In this document: in pieces, positions 1-14,200 of the stretch
Numbering within the stretch: position 1 is the stretch's first letter
Layout of the letters: every line of letters starts with the position of its first letter
Position numbers and translations under genes: made by a program
Source of the DNA: Plecoglossus altivelis
Lineage: Eukaryota; Chordata; Actinopteri; Osmeriformes; Plecoglossidae
Direction: 5' to 3'
Assembly: GCA_036571765.1 (NCBI GenBank)
Contig: BROE01000019.1
Span: 1,054,001-1,118,000 of the forward strand
Length of the DNA: 64,000 bases
The notes under the pieces: generated by a model
Seen by the model: only the letters and a program-made list of their open reading frames with translations
Databases searched by the model: none
What the model was told of the DNA's origin: nothing

Positions 1-762
1 TTGCAACAATGTTACAGAGGAACACAGTGTGTGGGACCAGTAGTGATATGATCATCAGAAACAGCCATGGTATGGCCAACGTAGGGACACTGACCCCAAA
101 TAGGAAGGCCTTGGTCATTCGGGATTGCACTATAATCACACTGAGCAAGGCTAGAGAAACAGGAACTAACCCTTCCACCTGGTCTTGAAAGAAGGTATCC
201 AAAACCACAAGCTGTAGTGTGGTGTACAACACTCCGGTGACAGTAGAAAGTAGTAGAAATAGACAGATAAATTGAACAGTCCCCAAAGTCTTTTCAATGT
301 TACTACCCAGGGGCACCAAAACCCCTACACTGAGGACTAGTTGAATCGTGGTCTTGTGGTGGAAGGAGTATGTCAGCAGCTTGTGTACTGTAAATGGAAG
401 GTGTAGCATCGTTAACATATGTCTATTATAAGAAACAAAGTATAGGCTATCCACACACACACAAAATGTAATCGGTGAAACATAAGTTTGGATTGTTTAC
501 AGACACAACTGGGGTGTAAGTAGGCTACAGGCATTTATGTTTTACTCACATATATAATAACTGAAGCTGCCTTACCATGCCAATTGGCAAAAGCACTGGT
601 GTCAAGACTGAAGACATCCTGTCCTAAACTGAAATGTGAGGAGACGATAAATAATGCGCAGGATACGGTGATCACAGTCACAATCCCACTAGTGAGACTG
701 ATCTGTGGCGTAAAATTCCTAAACCTACTAATAACATCTTTGAAAACAATTCGGGAGATCAT
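1..762 (-). CDS. rhbdd2: Rhomboid-like membrane protein, RHBDD2 type (5' part, two coding exons)
   Basis: Two coding exons are seen: 576-762, starting at ATG 762 and ending in donor GTAAG, and 1-387, starting after TTTACAG. The join is in frame (phase 1) and gives about 190 residues before the gene leaves the window. The first exon carries one hydrophobic helix. The second carries several, with TYSFHH, LGTVQF, VPVSLALL, QSRM..AFLFG..VP....PWLFL and VPHTVFLCN. These line up best with human RHBDD2 (GTV, PVAFAML, RSRM..ALVFG, PWLLL, IPQTSFL) and less well with RHBDD3. The rhomboid catalytic GxSG is absent at the PVSLALL position, as in RHBDD2 and RHBDD3, so this is probably a non-proteolytic rhomboid of the Golgi/ER membranes. 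That location and role are family knowledge, not visible here. The choice between RHBDD2 and a fish paralogue is uncertain. Confidence 0.72.
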
Positions 763-1579
763 TTTTAAATCAAACCATTAATTCCGGTTTTTAATCCTCT
801 TTTTGTGCCTCTTTTCCAAGTTATAGCTTTATCAGTGGGAACTTCTCAAGCTAGCTGGCTAACATGTTTACCAATGTCACACTTCCTGGATTCAACGCAA
901 AGTAAGTGCTGATTGGTCAGTTGTCAAATAGGGACGTAACAACACAGCTCAATACAGTGGGATTCATTTGGTTAATTATTCGTTGGATCACAGTTAACGC
1001 GTTAATGTACGTTTAATCATTTGTATTTACGAGACAATTCCCTTAGAATTTTGCTCCGTTCTTGGGAGATATATTTGCAACCGCTTACGGCAGGGGCGCA
1101 ACCAGACGTTGAGGAATAATGTGGTCTAAAGCCAGTCTCCGGAGGGCCTGTTCACTTATTATTTAGTTGGTGTATGTACAGTATAAGCACAACGAAGCTT
1201 CTGTACGTGTCTGACATTTAGCACATACCAACAGTGGGTCACTTTCAGGTTACTCATAATGTGATCTTCATTAAAACCAAGTCAACTCCTCCACCATTCT
1301 TCCAGCTACTCCCCTCTGGCAGAAGGCCACAGTCCATCAGGACCAAAACCTCACGCCACAAAAGCAGTTTCTTCCAATTAGCAGCTGGCTCCTTCACCAA
1401 GGTTAACAGTCTAAAGTCTGTTCAAAAGCTCTTTTAACAGTCGTCTTAACTTCAGACAGATCTGCACAAGAACCCCCCACTCCCCGCTCCCCACACCAGA
1501 ACAGAGCCCAGGGTGCCCTCACCAGAGGCAGCTGTGAACGCCCTGCGTGAGACTGAGGGAGAAAACAGACACTCTAGCC

Positions 1580-1729
1580 CAGGGATCTCCAATTCTGGTC
1601 CTCAAGTGCCGCTGTCCTGGAGGTTTTAGATGTTTCCCTGCTCCAGCACACCTGACTCTAATAAAGGGTCATTATGAAGCTTCCACAGAGCTTGGTAATG
1701 GCTCATTCATTAGAATCTTGAGACCCCTG
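1580..1729 (+). mobile_element. hAT-like MITE, copy A (internally shortened)
   Basis: A 150-bp element with ends CAGGGATCTCC and GAGACCCCTG, flanked by an exact 8-bp direct repeat CTCTAGCC (1572-1579 and 1730-1737). An 8-bp target duplication with CAGGG-type ends fits the hAT superfamily. The body is almost identical to that of copy B at 10119-10330, but about 60 bp just inside the right end are missing. It codes for no protein and depends on a transposase supplied elsewhere. Confidence 0.8.
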
Positions 1730-2337
1730 CTCTAGCCAGCCAGTTCCTGCCACACACCACCCCTGGTTCACCAGCAGGGGGCATTGTCAGTCCAAACTCA
1801 GTGCTCTATGTCCATGTTCTGAAGAAATAGGGTGACCATACCAGACTTTGTCTGACAGTCCGGTTTTCCAGCCCCTTTTATGGGCAGCTGTTACATGTCC
1901 TCCGTTTTGAAGCCCACGTGAGTGAATAATTAAACTGCTACATTGGGTACGAAGGGTAAAAAAGAAGGACACGCAACCGATGTTTTTATTTGCTGTGGTT
2001 ATTTCCTTTGTGGTGATTTCATATTGCATTCTGTGACTATTATATGGTATTGTTTGGTGGCTGTTAAATTATGGTGTGTGAACTTCAGTGTTTGGAGACA
2101 ACAAGGATGGGGGGAACAAACTCCCAAGCTGACAGTGACGCAGCCCATTAGCCCAAATTACTTCTTCCATTCCGTTCCTTAAAAAAGGAGCATAGGATAA
2201 ATACTAAAGGAAAGAGCTTTATTCTAAAATAACCTGTTAACTGGCGGACGAAGTAACCAGCTAAAACTGCCAGCAAATTGGGTCACAACCGCGGCTTGGC
2301 TGTCCGACGAATCTACTGCTTCCAGAAAGGATGTCTA

Positions 2338-2580
2338 TTATTCTATTAATGTATGGTCAACTTCCACACCCTTTACTTTTTCAATTAAGGTTTTAGAAAA
2401 TTATAGAAAATCACTTATCTCTGAAAATAGTATCAAATACTGGCTAATCTCAATAAGATTTTTTCCAAATTGACAATTTTAAATTCTAATAATGTCTGGT
2501 CTATATCCACACTCTCTACTTTTTCAATAATATTTCAAATAAAATGTCAGAAAAATGATAGTTTCTGAAAATACCATTAA
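2338..2580 (+). repeat. Diverged tandem duplication, period about 150 bp
   Basis: Two blocks starting at about 2338 and 2487 share ATTCTA.TAATGT.TGGTC, then a TCCACAC..TCTACTTTTTCAAT segment and a GAAAAT-rich stretch. They look like two old copies of one AT-rich unit. No gene or transposon end was recognised. Confidence 0.5.
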
Positions 2581-2619
2581 AATTGTGCTGAACTAAATTG
2601 TGACAAATGGCCACAGAGC

Positions 2620-2715
2620 TGCAGGTCAACCAATTTAATTCGATTCAATTTATTTTTGTAACGCCCAAAATCACAACAACAGTTGCCTCGAAGGGGCAAC
2701 CAGGAGCTAGTCTGT
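2620..2715 (+). repeat. Common fish repeat fragment (ATTCAATTTATTTTTGTAACGCC type)
   Basis: The stretch contains an ATTCAATTTATTTTTGTA / CCCAAAATCACAACAACAG pattern followed by GTTGCCTCGAAGGGGC. This is a widely dispersed teleost motif, usually found as part of a non-LTR element tail. A shorter relative lies near 63254-63290. The parent element was not resolved. Confidence 0.4.
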
Positions 2716-3508
2716 GCTTTGATTGTGACAGTATAACCAAAAATGTTTTTGATTTTCACGTCAATATGCTTCCCACCAAATGCATACCAGAACAGTCAGT
2801 AAGGTGGAGAGGAAGGGACTAGGAACTCTGTGTGGTCTGTCATATGAGACCCTAACCCTAAATCCAAGACCAGGGCCAACATGGTCACATCAGTAACCAG
2901 GCCGATTTTGACAGCTCAGCCTCTCTACAGCACTGGAGAGAGTAAGTGAGCAACAGATAAAATAACATTTCATTAGAGAATGCAAAGAGGCAATTTACAG
3001 TTACAATAACAGTAAGGATAAGGTCCCCACCAGTCAAATGTGAATAAGTACAGCATTTTAAGCAAACTAGTTTTGGATGTAGCCGTAAATGCCAATAGAT
3101 CACAATGTCCCTTAGATTGGAAAATGGAAGAAGCATGTTCCAGAGAAGAGAAACTGTATACAAGAATGCCCTGTCCCTCTGTTGTTTTCAAGCTGCCTAG
3201 ACTTCCTGCTTTTGGAGAACCTGGTGCACGTCAAATACAATTTTACTCTATTTAGCACCATCTAATAAAAAGTGTTGATGACATTGTGTTACATTGTTAA
3301 ATTATTGATTTGCCCATGTTTTCAATAAGTTTAATCAGCATTGCTGGAATTGCTGCATGTAACAGTTAAAGGGAATTCAGAAGAGATCAGAACAGATTGC
3401 TGCACCATGAATGTGAAAACACTCATTACACTTTGATTTCTTGGACCAAGCTGTATATTTCCAATTACAGAAAGAGCAAGCTGGGTGTTGACTGTATCTA
3501 CATGATTT

Positions 3509-3839
3509 GGGGAAGTCGTGGCCTAATGGTTAGGGAGTTGGGCTTGTAACCCTCAAGTTGCTGGTTCGATTCTCGCATCGGCAGGAATTGAAGGTGGGGA
3601 TTGTGAATAAACAGCACTCTCTCTGCCTTCGATACCATGACTGAGGTGCCCTTGAGCAAGGCACCGAATCCCCAATTGCTCCCCGGGCGCTGGAGCAATA
3701 GCTGCCCACTGCTCCGGGTGTATGTTCACTGTGTGTGCGTGCGGTTGACCACTACTCACTACTGTGTGTGCACTTGGATGGGTTAAATGCAGAGGTAAAA
3801 TTTCAAGTATGGGTAACCATACTTGACAATATGTCACTT
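3509..3839 (+). mobile_element. tRNA-derived SINE, V-SINE-type core
   Basis: The 5' part (3509-3585) resembles a tRNA, with a pol III A box TGGCCTAATGG near 3519 and a B box GGTTCGATTC near 3563. A central block containing TTGAGCAAGGCACCGAATCC and CTCCCCGGGCGCTG follows, which is the conserved core of fish V-SINEs. The insertion is bounded by an exact 8-bp repeat CATGATTT (3501-3508 and 3840-3847). The tRNA-like head is part of the SINE; it is not a functional tRNA gene. Confidence 0.8.
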
Positions 3840-5201
3840 CATGATTTTGTTCTTATTCTATTGCCAGTCTGTGTCACAACCAGGCTCAAGTGACAAAGAG
3901 TGACATATCTATTACTACAAAGAACACATGTCAATTAACTAAAGAAAGTCACAACGTAACAAAAGGATTGTGCTGTTACAATAATTAGTGGTGTAAAGAG
4001 TTGATGTGTAATTTGTGTAGTATGTTGTAAAGTGCAAAAGACGAATAGATGTATGCCACAAAACATTTGTCAAAGTGTGCCTGGAGAGAGAAATGTCCTC
4101 TAATTCCACAGCACAGGTGTGATCTATATTAGTGATCAGGGCTAACTTCCCTGCCTGCCACCCTGCAACTGAAACACACACACAAAGACAGGAGCCTTTA
4201 ACAGTCTGTAACATGAATAAAGTATAAATAAAGTAATAATTGAAATTGATTAATTAACAGTACAAATAAGAAACTTGAAACTATAACTGTTAACACTGTA
4301 AATCCATAACCATATAAATAATCCTAACATAAACTTAAACAGTATGATCATATAAACAAAGCTTTAATAGAATAATTTCAGTATTGACATGAAAATAAAA
4401 GAAAAACGCAAATGCAGCTCAGGGATTTTCTATCATTTGTTTTGAAACTTAATTGAGAAAGTACAGGGTGTGGAAGAAGGTTACGTATTATTAGAATAAT
4501 CTGGTGTCCGTTTGCGGTTTTATCATCATATAATTATTATCAGTCATCATTTTTCAAAATGGTATGTGCAGTTTTCACTCGGTCCCTCGCGGCGCTTCGA
4601 ACGAGCGCTTTCCAAATGTGAGACGAATATCGAATGTCGAATTTGAAACTAACTTCACCTCGGTCTGGTTTTTAAAGGACAGACACTACGTTTTTACTAT
4701 TGTACATTTTGCAGGATCCTGTGTGTGCACACTTGTAATTTCGTTTTTCTTTTTTTAAATGAACTGTCGTGATTTATTTTCGTCAATAAATTAGGTCTGA
4801 AATAGTCGATTTGCTACACATCTGAAGAGAAAATGTCACTTTAAATAAAGGTAATCTTGAAAAAGGTGGTAAATTGTGTATAAAGTGCTATTTGTGAATT
4901 TGATTAGAGGCTTATTGAAGTGTTACTGTCTTAAATATACAAATTTTCTGTGTTTGACGGTGACCAACACGTACATTTTGTTATTTACCAGTATCTTTAC
5001 AGGGGCTGTGCGAGCGGTGATGACGAAATAGCAACGTCATTATTCTCAGCCCTCCTCTTCAGTCGCTGGCTAACTAAGCTAGCAGAGGGTGTCTTCTCCA
5101 ACTCCAGAAGTATCCAAGACTTGTCGCTTTTAGTCTACGGTGATAACCTCCGTTTTTACTCCTTCTGCCTTTCTAGGCATGGATGACAGCTATACCCGGT
5201 C

Positions 5202-8200
5202 ATGGCATTACGACATTACACCCTCGACTTCACCCTCGCTATGCCAGGTAAACGATACACACACAGGACACGGAAGTAGGCTAGTATGTCTTGATACTCG
5301 TGCTTTGCCGCAAAATAGGACACGGATAGGCCACTGACCGCAGCAAATCTGAAGTTGCACAATGTGATTATCAAACGCGTATCTCTATGAAAAAGTAGGC
5401 TACCTACCTACAGTTCTTTGTTAGAAAACACATGTAGCATTTTTCATTATTTCTTTAAATTACGCTTAGTAGTTATGCCATTGGTGCAGTCAGCCATGCT
5501 ATAGGCTAGGGACGACAGACCCCCGATGTGCTGAAACGTTTTTGGGTTTTTTTGCAAAAAAAATCTCAACATTTTTTTTATTTTATTTTTGTACATGCCC
5601 ATTTAAAATATTTATCAGTTTATATGTCCAAGTACCATTGTACAATAGCTTGATGGTTTGTAACTGTGACTGCAGTGAATTCAGGATTCCGGTCGTCACG
5701 AAATGTAACGGAACCTGCTTTTCTGTCGGTTTGTCCTACCTTTCGTACCGTAGCACTAAATTCTATTCTAATCTATCGATATATTTATCGATCCAGCCTA
5801 CCACATGGAAAAGCCGTGGTAGTATGATGTTATAGTGCAACGTACTATGACGTTTGTAAAATTTAAATTCTCAGCATGACAAAAGTTATACAATGATGAG
5901 CGCATGCAGTAAGCCCTAGAAGGGCAATCTGTTGGGTAGGATGAAATTAAGACACCTGTTGTTATGGAAGCCTACAGGGGACTATTCAAATGACGATGCA
6001 GTTATCCAATTACATTTTTGCCGGTCAGAGTTCTATGACAATATTAAAGAAAAAATCGAATATGGTTTGATATTTAATTTTCAAAGACGTACCCTTCTTT
6101 ACAGAGGACACAATTCAAATGTTCAAATGTTAATGCAAATGTGGAAATGTGAATTTATATATAAACAGCATTAGTCTAATTTTTCATTTGTGTCAGCAAT
6201 ATGGATCAGTTAAAATGTACATGCACTTTTTAACAACTTCAAAATGGAGATTAAAAAAACATTAGACATCTTATTTTCAATAACTTGAATGTGCTTTTCA
6301 GTGGATAATATTCAAGGCCATTAAGCTACACAGCACCCCTGGTCAATTGCATTTCCATTTTCACTATGCTGCTTAAGGGATGAAATTTGATCCTGAATGC
6401 AATCCTTCTCCTCTCATTGAGGAAAGTCTCCAGTTAAGACATCACACTTTCTCAGTATGCATCATACTCTTTTACTCTGGCCCATTGTTAAACATAAAAC
6501 CCTGTCATTTTCATATATTTCACAATGTGCTCTGACATTTTACCAAGAACCAACATACCCAATAAGTAACCTCCCCAAAACTATTTTTAGCAGTCATTGC
6601 CTGATGAGAAAATGTATATCGCTGATCCTCATAGCATCGGTTGTGCTTAACTCACTAACGGTGTGCAGAATTTTGTTATTCCAAGGCATCGCAGCCTCTT
6701 GGTGGACGAGCGACTACAATAGGCTATTTATCAGCGTGGCAAATGCAATGTTTTGTGTTAGAGGGTGTGAACTGGATGAAATGCGTGAGTTAGACTTGAG
6801 ACCTGCATTAGCTGTGTTACAAGGGTCATTTGACCCCTTTCTGTGGTTCTAATAGGTAAACCTGGATTGGTGCTTCTACTTCTACAACGTTGACTGCAGG
6901 AGATGTCGTTACTGCCCTGAGTAGCAACCTCACCCCAGAGCATGTTAACCAGCTCTTGGTTTTTAATACGAATCTAAACATACCCAAGAACTAGATTTGC
7001 ATAGCCTACATGCAAACCACAGTTTGCAAAGCTTGAAATAAAACTGGGAAAGCTCAAAGTGAATTTGACTGTGTTGTATTCGAAGGTGTGATTCAACAGT
7101 TTTTCATGGACCAGTGTTTACATCTTCTTTGTAAGAATTCGTAATATCAAATCACAATTTTTACAGAATTGCTATATATTTATATCAAATCATATTGTAT
7201 TTAGGTAGTATATTGGGATGGCCCTGCTTATTCCCATCACCTGCAACGGTATATATCTTGATGCAGCCTTAATATTGCATGTCCATCTTTTCCAATAGAA
7301 TGTAATCCGCACCGCTCTGTCTAATGTACCGCATTCAGCTGGATTAGGTATGGCAGGTGTGTTGTAAAGAATTTTTTCCAACTTTTGCAATACTTAGCAT
7401 GGATGAAGAGCTAATATATAGCTTTCAACACTATGTTTATTGCATAGCAAGAAAACCTCTATGTCAGCTATCTATGGCTGAGTACTCTACTTTGTTGGCC
7501 AAAATTACATATATTTCACAATTTTGTCCAACCTGGTTTTAATTTTTTCTTGCATGGATATGCTTTTCCATGCTGCATTTAAAAAAAATATAATTTAAGT
7601 CTCTGTAAACATCTGAAATAAAACTGAAAATGCCCAAAAATGTTCTCCTCTATCTCTGCCTTACTGGTTATGAGGATGGGGAAAATTGCTTGCGAAGTTC
7701 CTTATAAATTTTGGCTATGCCTAGTCTGAATGTGGCAGAAAAATCTTCTTTCTGGATTGCTCTGCTGTGGTCAGCACAGTGTAGTTAAAATCCGTAATGT
7801 AGGTCAAATTTATGGCAACATTTCTTTACCGTTTCTTATGTCCACCCCTTGTTGAATATTAATAATTCCCAAGTTGGTTAGTTCCAGGGGCAAATGTCTA
7901 CACTGTATGTAAGATTGTTTTCATTTAAACTTACTTTGTTGATGTTGTTTTTTTTAGCTAATTGTTCTTCCACAGTGCATGGGCTGCAGTCCATATTTCA
8001 AGAGCAAGAAATGACAGAGACCATTCATGACACTGAGGGACATGGATACCTAGCTACCTTCATGGGAAAGAATGGCAGGTGAGCAAGCACTTATCTGCTT
8101 CTTTTCAATTATTTTTTTATGATTAAAAAAGATGTTTTGAATTGTAGATGCAGTTTTTCAGTCCTGTGAAATGTCAAAGGGATATGTTGTACAACTTTTG

Positions 8201-11200
8201 TCTATACTGTAAAACATCACATTCAGTATTTCTAACATGAACCTTTACGCATGGTCATGTGGTGCATGGCTCTTTCAGAATTTAATTGATTGTTTTTAAT
8301 GTATTTTATGTGTTCAGTTTCCCTAAATTGTTATTGATTATTTTAACACCCTTTGTGCTTATGATCTAAGGGATTAAGTCTTGTTGAGTTTGATGTTTGT
8401 GTGTAAGCCCAATGCATATGTTTGCGGTATCGTCAGTTATTTTGGGGATTTGCTGGCCAGGATCATTAATATATAGGCCAGTCAACCATTACATGATGGC
8501 ACAGAGTGCCTAGCATTGCCAGACCGTTTTACATGTTTATGTGTGTTAGTCTGGAACCTCTCAATTCATTTTAATTATTCAAGGTCTTAGTGATATTTGG
8601 CAGATTTCAATGTCTGGGGATGCACGGAAGTTTTAGCAACTTAAATAATTAAGGCCTAACCAAGGAAAAGTGTGAATACATTTGATCAAACAATTAAGTT
8701 TTCAATATTGTGTTAAAATAGCAGCTTGTGTGGAGTGAGACTTGCAAGCTTTGTAAACGCTGCACATGTCGGCATTGAGGAAACAATTCAAAGTGTCAAA
8801 GAATGATGCATATATGACTGTGGTAAAGTGAGTTTGATGTTTGATATTCAACAGGTATTTGGAATGTAGCCAGTGCTGTCTGGTCTTATCTTGCCAACTT
8901 TCCTGCAACTTGGGGTTTAGCACTGTGACACATTGGCCTTTACAACCACCCAAATAGCCATTCGAAGTGTTAAGGGGCTGTCATCAAATGACCAAAGTAG
9001 GATTTTGTCTAGGATGAATCCTAATTTGTTCTGGGTTCATTCACATGTTTGCTCTCTTTTCAATGCACTTTTAAATAGACTTTTATTAACTTTCAACATA
9101 TGTTACATTCTTTCAGTAGTCAGTTATAGGCCTAATATAGGCTATTCATGGAGGTATGCTCAAAGAAGATCTCTGAAGAAAATGTCAGTGTTCAGTGAAT
9201 ATTATTTTAAATAGATTTTTGAACTATTTCTTTTCTTTGAGAAGCCAGACTAAAACAGTGAAAATCGCTTTTAGGCTAATTGATTTATGCAATGGTAAAA
9301 ACATTGTTTTTACCATTGCATAAATCAAAATGCCTACAAAATGCTCCACATTCAGTTGTGTGATGCTGAACAATTTTATTCTTGATATCGAATGTACATT
9401 CATTTGCATTCATTCATTCAGCAGATTTTTTTCCCCCAAAGTCACTTACAAGAAAGAACTTGGGTAGAACCAGATGAGCATGTAGTTATGGTGCTTGCTC
9501 ATCTAGGCGGAGATGTCTGTGAGGCAGGCCTCGATTCTAGCTGACATCCCTGGATCAGACATGGGGAATCAGAGGTACAGCTGTGTGTCATCAGCGTAGT
9601 GGTGGTAGGAGAAGCCATAGTAGGTGATCGGTCCAAGCAAGGTGGTGTACAGGGACCAGAGAAGGGTCCAAGGACAGAGCCCTGTGGGACACCAGTGGAG
9701 AGATGGCTAGGTGCTGACACTTTTCCTCCACAGGAGACCTGGTAGGATCTCCCTGACAGGTCCGATGAGATCTGCTGAAGTGCAGTGCCAGAGATGCCCA
9801 TCTCAGAAAGACTTGCGAGCAGGATCTGGTGGTTGACAGTGTCAAATGCTACAGATGGTCCAGCAGAATGAATATGGATGACTTTGAAGCAGCTCTGGCA
9901 GACCGGAGGGCAGTAGTGATTGACAGGAAGGTAGTTTCTTTGGGTGAGGACAGAGATATGTCTTGGACAGGGGAAAGAAAGAGTTTAGCCATTTAGTTTG
10001 GTCAGTCATAGAGGTTTAGGTAACTGACTGCTAATATCAACTTTCCTCTTAAAGGAAAAATCAGTTGCTGTCACAGAGGAGAAGGGGGCAGGGGAGGTGG
10101 GATAAAAAGGGTGTAGAGCAGGGGTCTCCAATCCTGGTCCTCGAGGGCTGCTGTCCTGAAGGTTTTAGATGTTTCCCTGCTTCAGCACCCCTGACTCTAA
10201 TAAAGGGTCATTATGAAGCTTCCACAGAGCTTGGTAATGGCTCATTCATTAGAATCAGGTGTTCTGGAGCAGGGAAACATCGAAAACCTTGTGGACAGCG
10301 GCCCTCGAGGACCAGGATTGGAGACCCCTGGTGTAGAGGAAGGTTTGTGAGGTTTTGAGGCTGTTTAATTTTCTTCAGGAAGTGGTGGGTTTTACTAACA
10401 GTTGTGTGAGCAGAAAAGGATTTAAGGGGAGAGTGATGCTCATTCAGGTCCAGTCCTTGTTTGGACTTGTGCCACATCCTTAAATATGCCGCAGCTAACA
10501 ACAACCCGCAAGCTAATGTAAACAAATCCAGGTCTTGACACGTCACCCAAAACTACTAGATCCCATTCTTCTCAACTAGTGAAACTAAATTACTCATGCA
10601 CAATAAATGGAAAGAAACTCTGGCTACTTAAGGTTGGAATGTATGATGTGTGCTATTTGCATGAACAAACTTGATACCCTGCTTTAACCTTGCACTGTCA
10701 CGTAGACAGATGCTTTACTTATCTACTATCTTTCTATCTTTGACAAGTTCATAAATAAATAATGCTTTCCATAAATTAAGTGAACCCACCCCTCTCTTCT
10801 CTCTCATCCACAGGTTTGTAGTTCTGCGTGTGCACTCCCATGGTTTGGTCACCCTGGACTTGCAGTGTTTTGAAGGGGACAACCTAGGGCAAGTAGACAA
10901 TGTAGGTCATGTCCAGCATGCTATTTTCATTGCATGAAGACAAAAAATATATGTTGAGAATAACAGCGTCTTTGTTAGCGGTCATCTTTGCAAACAGTAT
11001 CAGACACTTGGCTGGAACTGATGAGAACAAGAACCGTGTGTTGAAAAACATTGTTTTGAGGAAATCCTTATATATATATATTTAGAAACTTTGTTCACTG
11101 TAAACATCTACCAAGTTTTGTGATCAAATTGACCAATCTGGAAGCCTATAAGGTTTGAAAAATCACCAGCAAGAAGGACATTTGTGTTTCTGACAATGTG

Positions 11201-14200
11201 GTCATTGAATTAATCTGTTATCTTGTAAATATTATCTTGCAAGATACAAAAACTAATACAACAAATGTATGTTTTCTACACACACGATACAAGAAATCGT
11301 AGATTTCTAGATAAAGAGGGATCTTATCCTTAGAGCACAAGTTTAATAATTAGCTAGACTTATTTCTGACTCTTCTGATGAAGCAATCCCTCAAATTGAA
11401 ACATAACCAAGATGAGTGTGGAGTTAGACAGCTACTGTGGTGTACTTCTATCCAAATTGAACAAAATAGATTATAAGTAGAGTAACAGGCTTGCTCTGGC
11501 TGGACTGGAACCCATGACCTTGTACATTGTAGTGTACTGTCTCAATCGATTGAGCTCTACTCAGTGTTGAGAGTTAAAGTGGTCAGTTGCTATATAAAAA
11601 ATTATGCTAGTTCTCGTGTGGCATGCATTGTTAGATTTGACCAACGTTGAAAGAGATATAATTCAAACATATTTTGACCTACCTTGGTGAATTTGTTTAC
11701 GGTACTTGAAAGTGATGTCATTTTACCCTACTAGATTAGAAAAACCCTCAGTTGAAAAAAGATATTTAGGTAAAGTAGACATTTACATAAATACACCCAT
11801 TTTAGCCATTTTGCTGTACATTTCTTATTCTATATCAGCCTATAGAAAGACGCGTATTCTACGAATCTGTAACACATTTCTTTAAGCCAATTGGATCTAT
11901 GGTACATGAGGAATATGGTTTTGAAGGTTGTCCCAAATTTGGACAACACAAGAAAATTCATAAATCTGACGTTATGGGTCCAGAAATAACCAGAGGAAAT
12001 GTAAATGCCCAGTTCTCCTACACAAAACTTTAGGGTTTAGGCTTATCCTCAACAGTTTACATTTGATCTCTTTACGGTTAGGTTTTTCTTGATCTCATAG
12101 TATTGTTTTTATAAAATTGGGTTTACTCTGAAGTCTCCAAGTATAAACATACCATGCTACATATAGTGTGCTACAAATGGTCTGCAGATTAAATTGGACA
12201 AACTATAGATACATTAAATCTGCACTTAGCAAAAAATCCTTACTGGCTTCCATGCTGACAGCATTTTATTTTTACCGGCACCTGATAACTCAAATCCATC
12301 TTCCCCTTTTGTCCTAGCTTTTAAATGCGCTGGAAAAGAAGCTGAAGAGTCTCCTTCATGGCAACATTAGGAGGATTAAGAGGTATGTCTTTTGTGAATC
12401 TTTCCTTAAATTTGCAACACATCACATTATTAGAAATTGCATAAGAAAGCCCTTAGGATATGTATAACTGTCAAAGTAAGTTTCATAACAATTAAAAACT
12501 TTTTTAGTTAGGATAATTCTACATTTGGTAGCCATGGTGTGTATAAAATACATACAAAGAGAACATGGGGATGTCTGATCAGACAGCTATTGAGACAAAT
12601 ACTTTTGATTCCTTGACTTTTAACTTCCCCTCCCCCTTTGCTCTCTCCTAAGGCTGCCTGCTCTTACACGAGGGGCAGTTGTTGATCGATACTGGCCCAC
12701 TGCTGATGGCAGGCTGGTGGAGTATGATATAGATCAGGTTGTGTATGATGAGGATTCTGCTTACCAGAACATTAAGATCATGCACTCCCAGCAGTTCGGC
12801 AATATCCTAATCCTCAATGGGGATGTCAGTAAGTAAAATTCAACACGTATTCATGAATTCCATATAAGGTGCAGCAATGCCTAAACTCAACATAACTTTT
12901 TCCAGTGCATTTCACAACAGAGCGTCAAACAAAATATAACTATTGTATCTGCGCAAATGACAGTTGAAATGATTTACGGTCATGTTTAGTTTGTATTTTG
13001 AAATTGAAGGGTATATCATTTAAATATTAAATATGCAAATACAAATATTTAAGGTTTGAACTTTCTGTGTACAGGTTTGTGTACAACTTCTACACAAACT
13101 CTAAGCGTTATAGACCAAAATGGGGGTAACCATGCATCATACGAAATGGCTAAACGGTTATATCAGTAATTTCAATAATTAACTGTAATTTTAACAAGAA
13201 TATCGTTCAGTGTCATATGTCTCTCCAAACTCAAATGTTCTACCAGATGAACCCTATTAATAATTATAACAATAAAAGTAGATTTCCTCCTGACGGAGGA
13301 ATCCTAATAAAACTAACAATAACAACAGGTTTCATCCTAATGGAAGAATTCTAATAAGAAAAGGTAGAAACACTTTGATAGCTTTGCTACTTGGCCACCA
13401 ATAATAATAATAATAATAATAATAACAATAATAATAATGATAATAAAGGGATCAACGGTTTTCCTCCTCACAGTGTAGTCCAATGAAAAATCACAATCTA
13501 TAATTTATCACAATAAATTACATGTACATAGACTCACAGTAGAACTTGAGGATTCCATTACATTTGAGTAATTGTATTATTTAATAACTTAATTGCTTTA
13601 AAATCATGTCTTTTTTATGACAAATGTTGTAACATTTTTACTGGTTAGTTACAAATTGTTTTGCCTTCTATTAGTTTGAATCTATGCCCTGTCACCCCAA
13701 CTGTATTCCCTGTAACCCTGGGCTACATTGACCAAAATAAAATATTACGTTTTCATTAGGTTCGCTAGTTAGATTGTTGCTACATTGCTGCGAACAACAC
13801 TACATAGGTTGGTTGTTACCTATCCTCCTCAGTTTGGTGTAACTTGCCGTCACTGGTTCTAACATAATTTCAGTGGTTAGTCAACTTCAAATTCCTGTGT
13901 TACCAGGCAAAGTAACGTTCAAAGCCTCAACTACAGTGCAACAATGACTTTTCAACTAGAATACAGTGTGTTGCTGCACTTGTACTATGCTTCACTGTTA
14001 GTCTTAAGAATCTTACATTTCAGTTGAATGGTGTCTAACGCTATAAATGTGTAACTGGAGACAGAACAGAGGACACCAATTGCAAGATTAAGCCCTTTTT
14101 ATTAAATCTTGATTCATTCTTTTTATACAAATTTAACAAAAGTTATGTATTTTTTGGAAGACAAAAAGAAATTCCATGAATTAGATTCTCTCTCAGTTGC

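Larger units (their letters stand above)
763..5201. other. Intergenic region between the divergent rhomboid gene and sms
   Basis: About 4.4 kb separates the two start codons, so a shared core promoter is unlikely. It holds a 150-bp hAT-like MITE, a diverged tandem duplication, a SINE and a short fish repeat tail (each listed separately). The sms promoter and 5' UTR must lie within the last few hundred bases; no convincing TATA box was seen there. No open frame in it resembles a known protein. Confidence 0.6.

Noticed and set aside
3509..3585. A functional tRNA gene
   Set aside because: A and B boxes are present, but the segment is the head of a SINE with a V-SINE core and its own target duplication.
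6457..6852. 131-codon open frame in sms intron 1
   Set aside because: It has no recognisable domain, no flanking splice sites in a consistent frame and intron-like composition.
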